Shown here piece after piece: positions 1 to 8,288 of a stretch of 38,909 bases of DNA. How positions within the stretch are numbered: the stretch's first letter is position 1; each line of letters begins with the position of its first letter. The translations under genes and the position numbers were made by a program. The notes beneath the pieces were generated by a model, which had not been told where the DNA came from, did no database searches, and saw only the letters and a list, made by a program, of their open reading frames with translations. This DNA comes from Kribbella turkmenica (GTDB taxonomy: Bacteria > Actinomycetota > Actinomycetes > Propionibacteriales > Kribbellaceae): the NCBI RefSeq assembly GCF_004348725.1, contig NZ_SMKR01000057.1:1-38909 (forward strand), given 5' to 3'.

Positions 1-305
1 CCCATGGAGTGCCCGATGAGCACGACCCGCCGAATCACCGACGGCAGGTGGTCGAGCACGGCTCGAAGATCCACCGCGGGATCCGCGGCGGCGCCGTTCC
101 ATCCGCGATACCGGTAGCGCATCAACCCGACCGCGGCCGACGGCACCGCCCGCCGCGCCGCCCAGGCGAACGGCCACATCCGAAGGGTCGGCGGCTGCCA
201 CGACTGCGGGACGGCCTGCGAGTTCTCCGTCCCGCCGTGCGCCAGCAGCACCAGGTCCGTCGCACCGGCCGGATTCCGCACCAGGTCCACCCCCGGACGA
301 GTCAT
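1..305 (-). CDS. alpha/beta hydrolase, N-terminal part (runs off the left edge)
   Basis: About 101 codons are visible, starting at ATG 305-303, which overlaps the stop of the upstream GNAT gene (ATGA). The translation begins [20 protein letters not shown], continues with LLAHGGTENS (an oxyanion-hole-like HGG stretch near residue 25) and reaches LIGHSMG at the edge, the nucleophile elbow of an alpha/beta hydrolase. The rest, including the acid and His of the triad, lies outside the window. No signal peptide is visible, so it is probably cytoplasmic. The substrate cannot be told. It is the last visible gene of the alr-tsa operon and is probably co-translated with the GNAT gene. Confidence 0.75.
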   Translation of the reverse strand, partial: MTRPGVDLVRNPAGATDLVLLAHGGTENSQAVPQSWQPPTLRMWPFAWAARRAVPSAAVGLMRYRYRGWNGAAADPAVDLRAVLDHLPSVIRRVVLIGHSM

Positions 306-751
306 CGGCGCCCGTAGAGCTCCGCCGGATCCCGGCGGACGACCATCATCCGGTCCGGGTCCTCGAGCGCGGCGAACCCGTAGCTGCGGTAGAGCTCGTG
401 CGCGTCCGCGGTCGCCAGCATCATCCGGCGAACACCCTTCAGGTCCGGGTGCTCCAGCAACGTGGACACGACGAAGCGCCCGAGCCCGTGCCCGCGGTAC
501 TCCGGCAGCACGAACACGTCGGCCAGCCACGCGAACGTCGCCCGGTCGGTCACCATCCGCGCGAACGCGACCATCGCCCCGTCGGCCGCGTACACCCCGA
601 GGTTCAGCGAACCGGCGATCGACCGCTCCACGACCTCCCGCGGGATCCCCGGCGCCCAGTACGACGTACTCAGGAAGCCGTGCACCACGCCGACGTCGAC
701 GCGGTCGGTGGAGTCGTCCGCCTCGAAGCCGTCGGGGCCGGTCCACCTCAC
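302..751 (-). CDS. GNAT family N-acetyltransferase
   Basis: A 149-residue single-domain GNAT protein. The acetyl-CoA binding motif A is visible as [17 protein letters not shown] (about residues 72-88, R-G-x-G-L-G), followed by [18 protein letters not shown], the typical C-terminal strand with Tyr and Phe. Start chosen: GTG 751-749, which overlaps the tsaD stop as GTGA. Longer in-frame extensions would lie inside tsaD and have shadow-frame composition. It follows rimI and tsaD but is not RimI itself, which is present separately. The acceptor is unknown and could be a small molecule or a protein N-terminus. Confidence 0.8.
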   Translation of the reverse strand: MRWTGPDGFEADDSTDRVDVGVVHGFLSTSYWAPGIPREVVERSIAGSLNLGVYAADGAMVAFARMVTDRATFAWLADVFVLPEYRGHGLGRFVVSTLLEHPDLKGVRRMMLATADAHELYRSYGFAALEDPDRMMVVRRDPAELYGRR

Positions 752-1803
752 TGGTTCAGCACCTCGGTGATCGGCATCGACGAGTCGGCCGGAAGTCCCA
801 GCGGCGACGGCGCCTTCCCGGCCCGGACGAGCTCCGACCCGAGCGCCGCCACCATCGCTCCGTTGTCGGTGCACAACCCCGGCCGCGGCACACGAACGGC
901 GATACCGGCGTCGGCACACCGCTCTTCCGCCATCGCCCGCAACCGCGAGTTCGCCGCGACCCCGCCGCCGATCAGCAGGTGCTCGAACCCGCGGTCCTTG
1001 CACGCGTCGATCGCCTTGCGGGTGAGCACGTCGCACACCGCTTCCTGGAAGGCCGCGGCCACGTGGTTCACCGGCACGTCCTCGCCGTCGCGCCGGCGGG
1101 CCTCGACCCAGCGCGCGACCGCGGTCTTCAGACCGGAGAAGGAGAAGTCGAACCGGTGCCGCTCGAGGTCCCGCTGGGACGTCAGTCCGCGCGGGAACGT
1201 CACGTACAGCCGGTCGCCGCCGTCACGGGCCGCTTTGTCGACATATGGACCGCCCGGGAACGGCAGGCCGAGCACGCGCGCGACCTTGTCGAACGCCTCT
1301 CCCGCCGCGTCGTCGATGGTGCTGCCCATCGGCTGCACGCCGTCGGTGATGTCCTCGACCGCGAGCAACGACGAGTGACCGCCGGAGACCAGCATCGCGA
1401 CACAGCCCTTCGGCAGGTCGCCGTGCTCCAGCGTGTCGACGGCGACGTGGGCGGCGAGGTGGTTCACGCCGTACAACGGCTTGTCGAGCGACAGCGCCAG
1501 TCCCTTGGCCGCGGCGACACCGACCAGGAGCGCGCCGGCCAGGCCGGGCCCGCTGGTCACGGCGACCGCGTCCACGTCGGCCGGCTTGATCCCCGCGGTC
1601 TCGCAGGCCCGCCGGATCGTCGGGACCATCGCCTCCAGGTGCGCGCGACTGGCCACCTCCGGTACGACGCCGCCGAACCGGGCGTGCTCCTCGACACTGG
1701 ACGCGATCGCGTCGGCGAGCAGCGTCTGCCCGCGGACGATGCCGACACCGGTCTCGTCGCACGACGTCTCGATCCCCAGGATGAGGGGCTCGTTCGTTGT
1801 CAT
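748..1803 (-). CDS. tsaD: tRNA N6-adenosine threonylcarbamoyltransferase TsaD
   Basis: A 351-residue Kae1/Qri7/TsaD protein that transfers threonylcarbamoyl from TC-AMP to A37 of ANN-decoding tRNAs (t6A), working with TsaB and TsaE. Visible signatures: [12 protein letters not shown] at residues 10-21, the metal-ligand motif HLAAH at 115-119, VSGGHSSLL at 139-147, [13 protein letters not shown] at 164-176, [11 protein letters not shown] and CTDNGAMVA near the C-terminus. Length is normal for the family. Start at ATG 1803 is preferred over an ATG five codons upstream because GGGAGGA lies just before it and it overlaps the rimI stop (ATGA). It belongs to the tsaE-tsaB-rimI-tsaD order typical of actinobacteria. 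Confidence 0.97.
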   Translation of the reverse strand: MTTNEPLILGIETSCDETGVGIVRGQTLLADAIASSVEEHARFGGVVPEVASRAHLEAMVPTIRRACETAGIKPADVDAVAVTSGPGLAGALLVGVAAAKGLALSLDKPLYGVNHLAAHVAVDTLEHGDLPKGCVAMLVSGGHSSLLAVEDITDGVQPMGSTIDDAAGEAFDKVARVLGLPFPGGPYVDKAARDGGDRLYVTFPRGLTSQRDLERHRFDFSFSGLKTAVARWVEARRRDGEDVPVNHVAAAFQEAVCDVLTRKAIDACKDRGFEHLLIGGGVAANSRLRAMAEERCADAGIAVRVPRPGLCTDNGAMVAALGSELVRAGKAPSPLGLPADSSMPITEVLNQ

Positions 1804-2249
1804 CGTTCCTCCCGCCACCGCATGATCACCGCATCCTCGCCACCTGCGTAGTACCCGCGCCGCCGGCTGATCTCGGCGAATCCGAAGGCCCGGTAGAGAC
1901 CCCGGGCGGATTCATTGCCCGCAGCAACTTCCAGCAGCACCGTCCGGCCAGCGCACCCGGCCAGCGCGGCCGTCATCAACTGCCCGCCGATCCCGGTCCG
2001 GCGCCCGGCCGGTGCGACCGCGATCCGCAGCAGTTCGACCACGTCGAGCTCGACCGGGGGCACCAGCAGGACGACGTACCCGACGATGTCACCTTCGTCC
2101 GCGACCAGCAGCAGCCGGTCCTCGGACAACCGGTCGAACTCGGCCGCCCACGAGACCGTACTCCACGCCTCGGCGCCGAAGCACACCTCGTCCAGAGCAG
2201 CCACCGCGGGCAGATCGTCCGCGGTGGCCGGCCGGATCGCAGGTCTCAC
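1800..2249 (-). CDS. rimI: ribosomal protein S18-alanine N-acetyltransferase RimI
   Basis: A 149-residue GNAT protein whose position between tsaB and tsaD is diagnostic of RimI, which acetylates the N-terminal Ala of ribosomal protein S18. It begins [20 protein letters not shown]. Motif A is [18 protein letters not shown] (R-x-x-G-I-G), and the C-terminal part reads [20 protein letters not shown], with the E-V-A-x-x-N-x-x-A and Y-x-x-x-G-F pattern of RimI, then a run RRRGYY. Start is GTG 2249, overlapping the tsaB stop (GTGA). Acceptor specificity is inferred from neighbourhood and motif, not proven. Confidence 0.9.
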   Translation of the reverse strand: MRPAIRPATADDLPAVAALDEVCFGAEAWSTVSWAAEFDRLSEDRLLLVADEGDIVGYVVLLVPPVELDVVELLRIAVAPAGRRTGIGGQLMTAALAGCAGRTVLLEVAAGNESARGLYRAFGFAEISRRRGYYAGGEDAVIMRWREER

Positions 2250-2914
2250 TTCGGCAGCACGCTCTTGGGTCCGCCGGACAGCGTCACGTCCGGGCGGCGG
2301 AGGTAGAGCGGCTCGGGAGCGAGCACGTCGAGCGTGCCGGTCACCACGCCTCTCGCCAGCACCTCGGCCGACGGGTACTCCACGACGTCGAGGTCCACGA
2401 CGCCCAGCGCCTCGCCGTACAGGACAGCGCCGCGGCCGATCACCGGCAGGCCGGACAGGACGTGCGCGACATCCGCGGGCCGGTCGACGGCCGGTCCTTC
2501 CAGGCGACGGCGGCTTCCGTCCGCGGCGGGACCGTCGTACAGCGCCCAGTAGATCTCCTTGCGGCGTGCGTCGGCCGCCACGGCGACCGGCAGCGCCAAC
2601 TCCGACTGCCGGGCCAGCACGTCCAGGCTGCACACGCCGGCGACCTCGATCCCGAGGGCGTCGGCCATCGTCCGCGCGGTCACCAGGCCGACGCGCAGAC
2701 CGGTGAACGGGCCGGGGCCCACCCCGACCGCGATCCTGGTCAGCTCACGCGGGGTCGCCCCTGCGGTCTTCAGTGCGGCGGCGATCGCCGGGGCGAGCAG
2801 TTCGCCGTGGCGCAGGGCGTCGACGGTCGTGGACGACGCCAGGATCTCGCCGCTGACCGGATCGGCCAGCGCGACGGTGACCGCGGCACTCGAGGTGTCG
2901 AAGGCAAGCAGCAT
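2246..2914 (-). CDS. tsaB: t6A biosynthesis protein TsaB
   Basis: A 222-residue ASKHA-fold partner of TsaD in the t6A complex. It starts MLLAFDTSSAAVTVAL, the normal TsaB N-terminus, contains HGELLAPAI and GVGPGPFTGLRVGLVTARTM (about residues 66-85, the GPGSFTGLR signature), then VAADARRKEIYWALY. Start is ATG 2914 within TGATG, sharing one base with the tsaE stop. TsaB is a pseudo-enzyme scaffold that dimerises with TsaD, and the tight spacing with tsaE and rimI suggests translational coupling. Confidence 0.95.
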   Translation of the reverse strand: MLLAFDTSSAAVTVALADPVSGEILASSTTVDALRHGELLAPAIAAALKTAGATPRELTRIAVGVGPGPFTGLRVGLVTARTMADALGIEVAGVCSLDVLARQSELALPVAVAADARRKEIYWALYDGPAADGSRRRLEGPAVDRPADVAHVLSGLPVIGRGAVLYGEALGVVDLDVVEYPSAEVLARGVVTGTLDVLAPEPLYLRRPDVTLSGGPKSVLPK

Positions 2915-3870
2915 CAGTAGTTCTCCAAGGCAGGCGGCTCCGCCGCGGTGGCGCTGGGGACGGACACGCGGATGCCGGACGCGGCCCACCGCGGACCCAC
3001 CGGCGTGATCCGGATCTCGCGGGTCTCGTCGGTGTCGTCGTCGCCCCGGGTCACCACGATGTCGAGCCGGTCCGGGGCCAGCGTCTCGGCCAGCCCGTGG
3101 CCCCACTCGACCACCGTGACCGCGTCGTCCAGGCTCGCGTCCAGGTCGAGGTCGTCCAGCTCCGCGATCCCGCCGATCCGGTACGCGTCCACGTGCACCA
3201 GCGCCGGCCCACCGGCCAGCGACGGATGCACGCGCGAGATCACGAACGTCGGCGAGGTGATGTCACCGCGCACCTTCAGCCCGGCGCCGAGCCCCTGGGT
3301 GAACGTCGTCTTGCCCGCCCCGAGGTCACCGGACAGCACGAGTACGTCGCCGGCCCGCAGCTGACCGGCGAGCTCCTCACCGATCGCGCGCATGTCGGCG
3401 GCCGTCGGCACGCTGCGCCCGACCGGCATCGCCTTCGCGTAGATCAGGTTGTGATCGTGCTGCTCGACGACGGAGTACCCGCGCCGCCGCCAGAACTCCA
3501 CGGTGTCCGGCAACTCCACCCGGGCGATCAGCTGCACCCGGCTCAGTCCCCGCCGGACGGCGACCTCCTCGGCGCAACCAACCATCGCCGACGCGACGCC
3601 GCGGGCCTGGTGCCGCGGGTCGACCGAGACCCGGCGCAGGTTGAGGACGTCACCCGACTCCTCGAACAGCACCGACCCGGCCGGGCTGCCGTCGATGCGG
3701 ACCAGCAGCCCGCCGTGCTTGTTGACCGCGTCGGTGACGGTGGCCGCGTTCTCGGACAGTGCGGTCGACGGCGGGTCGAGCACCCGCCGGGACGAGAACG
3801 CGTGGTGGATCACCGCGACGATCTCGTTCGCGTGCTCGGCGGTGGCGTCGACGACGTGCAGGTCGGTCAT
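2914..3870 (-). CDS. tsaE: fusion of a GNAT acetyltransferase domain with TsaE ATPase
   Basis: 318 residues in two domains. Residues 1-150 are a GNAT domain (RRVSVDPRHQARGVASAMV at 79-97 holds the Q/R-x-x-G-x-A acetyl-CoA loop; FWRRRGYSVVEQ at 126-137 is the C-terminal strand). Residues ~155-318 are TsaE, the ATPase that drives the t6A cycle: Walker A GDLGAGKTT at 181-189, TSPTF at 205-209, HVDAYR at 226-231 and VVEWG at 253-257. Stand-alone TsaE is about 150-165 residues, so the extra 150 residues are a true fusion in one frame. Start ATG 3870 has GGGAGG four bases upstream and overlaps the stop of a 40-codon micro-ORF. The acetyl acceptor is unknown. Confidence 0.93.
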   Translation of the reverse strand: MTDLHVVDATAEHANEIVAVIHHAFSSRRVLDPPSTALSENAATVTDAVNKHGGLLVRIDGSPAGSVLFEESGDVLNLRRVSVDPRHQARGVASAMVGCAEEVAVRRGLSRVQLIARVELPDTVEFWRRRGYSVVEQHDHNLIYAKAMPVGRSVPTAADMRAIGEELAGQLRAGDVLVLSGDLGAGKTTFTQGLGAGLKVRGDITSPTFVISRVHPSLAGGPALVHVDAYRIGGIAELDDLDLDASLDDAVTVVEWGHGLAETLAPDRLDIVVTRGDDDTDETREIRITPVGPRWAASGIRVSVPSATAAEPPALENY

Positions 3871-3989
3871 GGGGCCTCCCGGCCTGGACTGGAGAGCGCA
3901 GGGAGCGAAGCGACCGGAGCGGCGAAGGAAGGCCGGGGGTTCGAGCCCCGTGAGCCACCGCGCCGGAGGCGTGGCATCAGTACGGTCAT
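3867..3989 (-). CDS. micro-ORF A, 40 codons, coupled on both sides
   Basis: An open frame of 40 codons exactly bridges the alpha/beta hydrolase and tsaE genes: its ATG (3989-3987) overlaps the hydrolase stop as ATGA, and its TGA (3869-3867) overlaps the tsaE ATG as ATGA. AGGA lies five bases before the ATG. The product would be Pro/Ser/Arg-rich, ending APVASLPAL...PGREAP. A related frame of 42 codons with the same ending lies at 33222-33350, also with its stop overlapping the next start. This may be a coupling leader that passes ribosomes to tsaE, or a frame-preserving dispersed repeat. There is no recognised domain, and expression is not established. Confidence 0.4.
   Translation of the reverse strand: MTVLMPRLRRGGSRGSNPRPSFAAPVASLPALSSPGREAP
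3867..3989. repeat. dispersed ~125-bp intergenic repeat, copy A
   Basis: Copy A pairs with copy B at 33222-33350. Both carry the exact 20-mer AGCGCAGGGAGCGAAGCGAC (3895-3914 here, 33250-33269 in B). Similarity extends on both sides, from CATGGGGC.TCCCGGCC at the gene-start end to GGC......GTCAT at the other end. No flanking target duplication was found. It resembles a small non-coding dispersed element, but in both places it preserves a reading frame. Confidence 0.6.
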
Positions 3990-5143
3990 GAGTGTCCTAG
4001 CAGAGATGTTTCGGCTCGTTCGATCATGCCAAGGAGCGCCGCGGTGAACTCACGGTGGTGCTCGACCAGGCCCAGGTGACCGCAGTTCTTCACCTCGACC
4101 AGCTCCGCGCCGGGCACGTGCCGGACGATCTCCTCGGCGTGCTCGAACGGCGTCAGGTGGTCCTTGTCGCCGCCGATCACGACGCACTCCACCTTCTGCA
4201 GCGGCTGGAGGGCGTCGTACTTGTCGTGCAACGCGAAGATCGGGTAGAACTCCGCGATCACCGAGATCGGCGTCGCCGCGATCATCTCGTTGACGAACTC
4301 GGTGAACGCCGGCGGCACCTCGGAGCCGAACGAGTACTTGCGGGTCAACAGGTAGCTGATGTCCGTCCCGGCCTTGCGGCTGCGCTCGACCACGTCCGGG
4401 ATCCGGGCCAGCGCGGCCACCGCCGGTGTCGCCAGCGTGCGGGCGAGCATGCCGACCTTGCCCGGGAACATGATCGGGACCCGGTCCAGAGCGCCCGCGC
4501 TGGTCGAGCACAGGCCGACGCCGATGATCCGGTCACCGAACAGCTCGGGGTGCTGCTCGGCCAGCGCCATGATCGACATGCCGCCCATCGAGTGCCCGAT
4601 CAGGATCACCGGGCCGGTCGGCGCGAACTCGTCCAGGATCCCGTGCAGGTCGCGGCCGAGCTGGTCGATGCTGACGTTCTCCTTCGCCGACCGGCCGGAC
4701 CGTCCGTGCGAGCGCTGGTCGTAGAACACCATCCTGCCGATGCCGGCCAGGTCGCGGCGCTCGAAGTGCCAGCAGTCCATGTTCAGCCCGTAGCCGTGGA
4801 CGAAGATCAGCGTGAGGTCCTCGGGCGGCACCGGCAGCTTGCCGCGCTGGTTCCTTCCCCGCCCCTCCGCCCCGGTCAGGCCGAACCTGCGCTTCGGCGG
4901 CGGCGCGGCCCGGCGGGACCGCGTCAGCTCGTCCACCTCGACGTACAGCTCGACGCCGTCGTCGGCGGTGAACACGTACGGCGTCCCGCGCAGCGAGCCG
5001 AACGGCTCGGCCTCGAGCTGCGCCCGCTGCCCCGACCGGCGGCCGATCACCTGCCGCTCGACCGCGACCCCGGCGGCCGCTCCCGCGGCCAGCACCCCGA
5101 CCGCGGCCCCGACCAGACCGGCGGTCCGCGAAACCTTGGACAT
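3986..5143 (-). CDS. membrane-anchored alpha/beta hydrolase
   Basis: 385 residues. An N-terminal hydrophobic segment (residues ~8-28, rich in Ala, Gly and Val) is followed by a basic Gln/Arg stretch, consistent with a signal anchor or secretion signal. The hydrolase domain starts near residue 110: FVHGYGLN at 114-121 (oxyanion loop), GHSMGG at 183-188 with nucleophile Ser185, GGDKDHLTP at 324-332 with the likely acid Asp326 or Asp328, and CGHLGLVEH at 354-362 with His356. It lies between alr and tsaE, where actinobacteria often carry such a hydrolase. It starts 6 bases after the alr stop, with GAGAGG upstream. Substrate unknown; probably an esterase or lipase. Confidence 0.88.
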   Translation of the reverse strand: MSKVSRTAGLVGAAVGVLAAGAAAGVAVERQVIGRRSGQRAQLEAEPFGSLRGTPYVFTADDGVELYVEVDELTRSRRAAPPPKRRFGLTGAEGRGRNQRGKLPVPPEDLTLIFVHGYGLNMDCWHFERRDLAGIGRMVFYDQRSHGRSGRSAKENVSIDQLGRDLHGILDEFAPTGPVILIGHSMGGMSIMALAEQHPELFGDRIIGVGLCSTSAGALDRVPIMFPGKVGMLARTLATPAVAALARIPDVVERSRKAGTDISYLLTRKYSFGSEVPPAFTEFVNEMIAATPISVIAEFYPIFALHDKYDALQPLQKVECVVIGGDKDHLTPFEHAEEIVRHVPGAELVEVKNCGHLGLVEHHREFTAALLGMIERAETSLLGHS

Positions 5144-5149
5144 CCGGGG

Positions 5150-6331
5150 CTACCTCTCGACCGGGGCGGTGGGGACCGCGGCGCTGTCGACGTAGCGACG
5201 GGGGATCCTGGGTCCCAGCCGGGTCACGATCTCGTAGTTGATGGTGCCCGCCGCGTCGGCCCAGTCGTCCGCGGTCGGCTCTCCGGCCGTCCCCGGACCG
5301 AACAGCACGACCTCGTCCCCCGCGGCCGCCGGGTCGTCCTCCAGGTTCACCACGCACTGGTCCATGCAGATCCGGCCGACGACGGTACGGCGTTCGCCGC
5401 CGGCCTGGACCGGGGCGCCGTTGGACGCGTGCCGCGGCAGGCCGTCGCCGTACCCGAGCGGGATCAGGCCGAGGGTCGACGGCCGGGGCGCGGTCCAGGT
5501 CAGCCCGTAGGAGACGCCGGCGCCGGCCGGGACCCGCTTCACCATCGCGAACCGCGCCTTCAGCGTCATCGCCGGCACCAGCCCCAGCTCGGCCGACGGC
5601 AGCGCGTGCCCGAACGGCGAGAGCCCGTACGTCGCGACGCCGGGACGGACCAGGTCGAAGTGCGTCTCGGGCAACGCCAGAGTGGCCCCGGAGTTGGCCA
5701 GGTGCTTGAACTCGGCGTCGACGCCGAACGACTCGGCCACCTCGATCGCCTCGGTGAAGGTGGCCAGTTGCGCCTCGTTCGCCGCGCTCTTCGGCTCGTC
5801 CGAGGACGACAGGTGGGACCAGATGCCCTTGATCTCGATCCGGCCGGTGCGCTGCTCGGCCAGCGCGGCCCGGACCAGTGCCGGCCACTCCTCCGGTACG
5901 GCGCCGCCGCGGGACATGCCGGTGTCGATCTTCAGGTGCACCCGGGCCGGCCGGTCGGTCACGCCGGCGGCGAGCTCGTCGATCTCCCAGGGCGCCCCGG
6001 CGGACAGGTCGATGCCGGCCGCGATCGCGTCCTCGAGCGGCTCACCGGGAGTGGTCAGCCAGCAGAAGATCGGCCCGGTGTCACCGGCCTCGCGCAGCGC
6101 CAGCGCCTCCTCGAGCACGGCCGCGCCGATCCAGTCGGCCCCGGCCGCGCGCGCGGCGCGGGCGACCGGGACCATGCCGTGGCCGTAGCCGTCGGCCTTG
6201 ACCACGGTCATCAAATGCGCGCCCTCGGCGCGGGCTCGCAGCGTCGTGACGTTGTGACGGATCGCGGCCAGGTCGACGACCGCTTCGGCGCGGACCGGGC
6301 GGTCGCCGCCAGGTGACTGGAGGGTAGACAT
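5150..6331 (-). CDS. alr: alanine racemase
   Basis: A 393-residue fold-type III PLP enzyme that interconverts L- and D-Ala for peptidoglycan. The PLP lysine is Lys45 in VVKADGYGHG (43-52). The second catalytic base is Tyr275 in GVSYGLTW, and the motifs LKIDTGMSRGG (133-143), HLANSGATL (210-218) and GRICMDQ are also present. Length is normal. ATG 6331 has GGAGGAG directly upstream. It opens the downstream run hydrolase, micro-ORF A, tsaE, tsaB, rimI, tsaD. Confidence 0.97.
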   Translation of the reverse strand: MSTLQSPGGDRPVRAEAVVDLAAIRHNVTTLRARAEGAHLMTVVKADGYGHGMVPVARAARAAGADWIGAAVLEEALALREAGDTGPIFCWLTTPGEPLEDAIAAGIDLSAGAPWEIDELAAGVTDRPARVHLKIDTGMSRGGAVPEEWPALVRAALAEQRTGRIEIKGIWSHLSSSDEPKSAANEAQLATFTEAIEVAESFGVDAEFKHLANSGATLALPETHFDLVRPGVATYGLSPFGHALPSAELGLVPAMTLKARFAMVKRVPAGAGVSYGLTWTAPRPSTLGLIPLGYGDGLPRHASNGAPVQAGGERRTVVGRICMDQCVVNLEDDPAAAGDEVVLFGPGTAGEPTADDWADAAGTINYEIVTRLGPRIPRRYVDSAAVPTAPVER

Positions 6332-6346
6332 AGCTCCTCCAGTGTC

Positions 6347-6988
6347 TCAGGCCCGGTCGAGCAGTTCCGCGAGGGCGGCCATGTCGCCGAAAACCGCGTC
6401 CGCGGACGACAGCTTCGCGGGGTCCGTCATCCCGGCATACCCGAAGACCGTCATCCCGGCCGCGTTGGCCGCGGCGACGCCGAGCGGGCTGTCCTCCACG
6501 ACCGCGCAGTCGCCGGGCCTGACGCCCATCGAGGCGGCCGCGTGCAGGAACAGGTCGGGTGCGGGCTTGCCATGGGCAACGTCCTCCGCGCTGAAGATCC
6601 GGCCCTCGAACCGGTCCAGGAAGCCGACCGCGGTCAGCGCCGTCCGGATCCGGCGATGGGTGCCGGACGAGGCCAGGCAGTAGGTGACGCCGCCGGCGTC
6701 GAGATGGCCGAGGACCGCCTGTACGCCCTCGATCGCCCGCAGGCCGGCGAACCCGTCGAACAGGCGCTGGTGGTAGCGGTCCTCCAGGTCGGCCGGCAGC
6801 GGGCCGCCGAGCCGCGCCTCGGCCTTCTGCCGCATGGACGCCATGCTGCCGCCCATGAAGTCGCGCACCGCTTCCTCGAAGGTGTAGGGCAGCCCGGCCT
6901 CCGTGAGCAGCTCGGCCAGGATCGTGTTGGCCAGCCGCTCGGAGTCCACCAGCACCCCGTCGTTGTCGAAGATCACCAGACCTTTCAC
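6347..6988 (-). CDS. HAD-superfamily hydrolase, beta-phosphoglucomutase/phosphatase type
   Basis: 213 residues. The nucleophile motif FDNDGVLVDSE is at residues 7-17, with Asp8 in the usual position but Asn between the two Asp residues' neighbours (D-N-D-G). Motif II is ASSGTHRRI, motif III is the Lys in HGKPAPDLFL, and motif IV is VVEDSPLGVAAANAAGM. The alpha-helical C1 cap follows motif I, as in beta-phosphoglucomutase and sugar-phosphate phosphatases. Start GTG 6988 places motif I at the usual distance from the N-terminus; a longer in-frame extension to 7174 would cross a strong hairpin and has shadow-frame composition. Fifteen bases separate its stop from alr. Substrate unknown. Confidence 0.85.
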   Translation of the reverse strand: MKGLVIFDNDGVLVDSERLANTILAELLTEAGLPYTFEEAVRDFMGGSMASMRQKAEARLGGPLPADLEDRYHQRLFDGFAGLRAIEGVQAVLGHLDAGGVTYCLASSGTHRRIRTALTAVGFLDRFEGRIFSAEDVAHGKPAPDLFLHAAASMGVRPGDCAVVEDSPLGVAAANAAGMTVFGYAGMTDPAKLSSADAVFGDMAALAELLDRA

Positions 6989-7002
6989 GCCCTGAACCCT
7001 AT

Positions 7003-7035
7003 GCGGCCGCCGCAACACGAGGTTGCGGCGGCCGT
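7003..7035 (-). terminator. strong hairpin after the GH12 gene
   Basis: A 13-bp perfect stem (7004-7016 with 7022-7034, plus a G-T pair at the base) has a 5-base loop. It lies 24 bases downstream of the GH12 stop on the minus strand and just before the HAD start. There is no clear T-run, which is common for actinobacterial terminators. It probably separates the GH12 transcript from the HAD-alr operon. Confidence 0.65.
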
Positions 7036-7058
7036 CGGGTAGGCGAGAGCGAGTGGGG

Positions 7059-8288
7059 TCAGTTCTCCTGGATGGAGAAGTCGGTGATGGCGAAGCGCTG
7101 CTTGGTGTTGCCGGTGGAGACGACCTCGACGCCGTAGTCGACCTGCCAGGTGGTGGCCTTCGGGGCCCAGCCACGCTTGACCATGTCGTCGAAGAAGCTC
7201 GCCAGCGGCATCGTGCCGGACTTCTGCGTCACCTGGGACACGTACGCGGTGTACCCGTTGGTGTGCCAGACGTCGTAGGTGAAGCCGCCGAACGTCACGG
7301 TGTCGACCTTGCGGCCGGCCGGGACCTGACCCTTGTTGTCGGTCCAGATCATCAGCTCGTTGTTCAGGCCGTCGCCGATCCACGCGTCGAACGCGACGTT
7401 GTAGATGCAGGCACCGCAGTTGGCCGGGGTGGTCGCGGCGAACTTGGCCGACTTGATCTTCGACAGCGGGACGTCGTCGTAGTCCTTGTGCACGTTCGGG
7501 TACGCCTGGACGCCCTTGTCACCCGGGAGCGGCTGGGTCACGTCGACCCACCAGTTGTCGAAGCTGCAGGCGCCCAGCGTGTAGGTGCCGTTCTCGTTGT
7601 TCCACATGTTGTTGTGGACGTAGTACGCACCGAAGGTCCGGCCGGCACCCTGGTTGTTCGTCGCCGTGGTGGTCCAGACCGGGTTGCTGCAGCTCTTCAC
7701 CGGGCTCCCGGTCGAGGTCGGCGTCGAGGTCGCGGTGGGAGTCGGCGTGGTGGTCGGCGTGGTGGTCGGCGTCGACGTCGACGTCGGCGTCTTGGTCGGG
7801 GTGGCGGTCGTCGTCGGGCTGCCGGTCGGTGTCGTGGTCGGCGTCGACGTGGCCGTCGGCGTGGGTGTGGTGGGCTGCGGCGGCGCGGCGACGAAGTCGT
7901 AGTGCACGGAGTACCGCAGCTTCGTGCCGGACCGGTACCGGTCGCCGTTCCGGTCGAGGGCCCGGAGGCGGAACGACTTGTCGGTGGTCTTGCCGGGGTC
8001 GATCGACAGGATCGACGGCCCGGCCGCGGTGGCCGTGATGGCGGCCGGCTTCACGCCGAAGCCGTGCAGGACGGTACAGCTGGAGGACGCGTCCAGGACG
8101 CAGGTCTCCACGCGTCCGACGCTCGGGAGGGCGGAAGCCGTGCTGTCCGTCGCGGCGCTGGTGGTGGTCGCAGCCACAGGGGAGTCCTTGGCCGCCTGAA
8201 CGGCGATCGGCGCGGCGATGAGCGCACCGACGGCAAGGAACAGCGCTGGGATCACGACGCGGCTCCGGGCAGTTCGGATGGGGGGCAT
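7059..8288 (-). CDS. secreted glycoside hydrolase family 12-like beta-glucanase
   Basis: 409 residues. A signal peptide (Arg near the N-terminus, hydrophobic core ~10-28, likely cleavage after VQA or VQAA near residue 32) is followed by a small beta-rich domain (~55-132, with Cys63 and Cys71), a Pro/Thr/Ser linker (~138-196), then a GH12-type catalytic domain (~198-409). Candidate catalytic residues are Glu311 in NNELMIW (nucleophile) and Glu388 in YGVEVVS (acid/base), at the family's usual places; WHTNGYTAYVSQ also fits GH12. The likely role is extracellular endo-beta-1,4-glucanase or xyloglucanase. ATG 8288 is chosen because GAGGA lies 9 bases upstream; ATG 8297 would directly abut it. It is monocistronic. 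Confidence 0.82.
   Translation of the reverse strand: MPPIRTARSRVVIPALFLAVGALIAAPIAVQAAKDSPVAATTTSAATDSTASALPSVGRVETCVLDASSSCTVLHGFGVKPAAITATAAGPSILSIDPGKTTDKSFRLRALDRNGDRYRSGTKLRYSVHYDFVAAPPQPTTPTPTATSTPTTTPTGSPTTTATPTKTPTSTSTPTTTPTTTPTPTATSTPTSTGSPVKSCSNPVWTTTATNNQGAGRTFGAYYVHNNMWNNENGTYTLGACSFDNWWVDVTQPLPGDKGVQAYPNVHKDYDDVPLSKIKSAKFAATTPANCGACIYNVAFDAWIGDGLNNELMIWTDNKGQVPAGRKVDTVTFGGFTYDVWHTNGYTAYVSQVTQKSGTMPLASFFDDMVKRGWAPKATTWQVDYGVEVVSTGNTKQRFAITDFSIQEN
7701..7877 (-). repeat. Pro/Thr-rich linker repeat inside the GH12 gene
   Basis: Low-complexity coding DNA built of short GTCGGCGT-like units (plus strand) encodes a TPT/TST/TTP tract of about 59 residues. It links the N-terminal domain to the catalytic domain and is the kind of flexible, possibly O-mannosylated linker common in secreted actinobacterial glycosidases. 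Copy number of the units is likely to vary between strains. Confidence 0.85.

Noticed and set aside
3930..3960. GGGTTCGAGCCCC looks like the T-arm of a tRNA
   Set aside because: No acceptor, D-arm or anticodon arm can be drawn around it, the stem pairs one base out of register with a tRNA T-loop, and the related copy at 33222-33350 does not keep the stem.
4055..6316. A 753-codon open frame on the plus strand opposite the alanine racemase and alpha/beta hydrolase genes
   Set aside because: It is Arg/Pro/Gln-rich with no domain signature and is fully explained by the high-GC shadow of two clear minus-strand genes.
7701..7877. Short tandem GTCGGCGT-like units, at first glance a CRISPR-like or minisatellite array
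   Set aside because: There are no spacers; the DNA lies in frame inside the GH12 gene and encodes a Pro/Thr linker.
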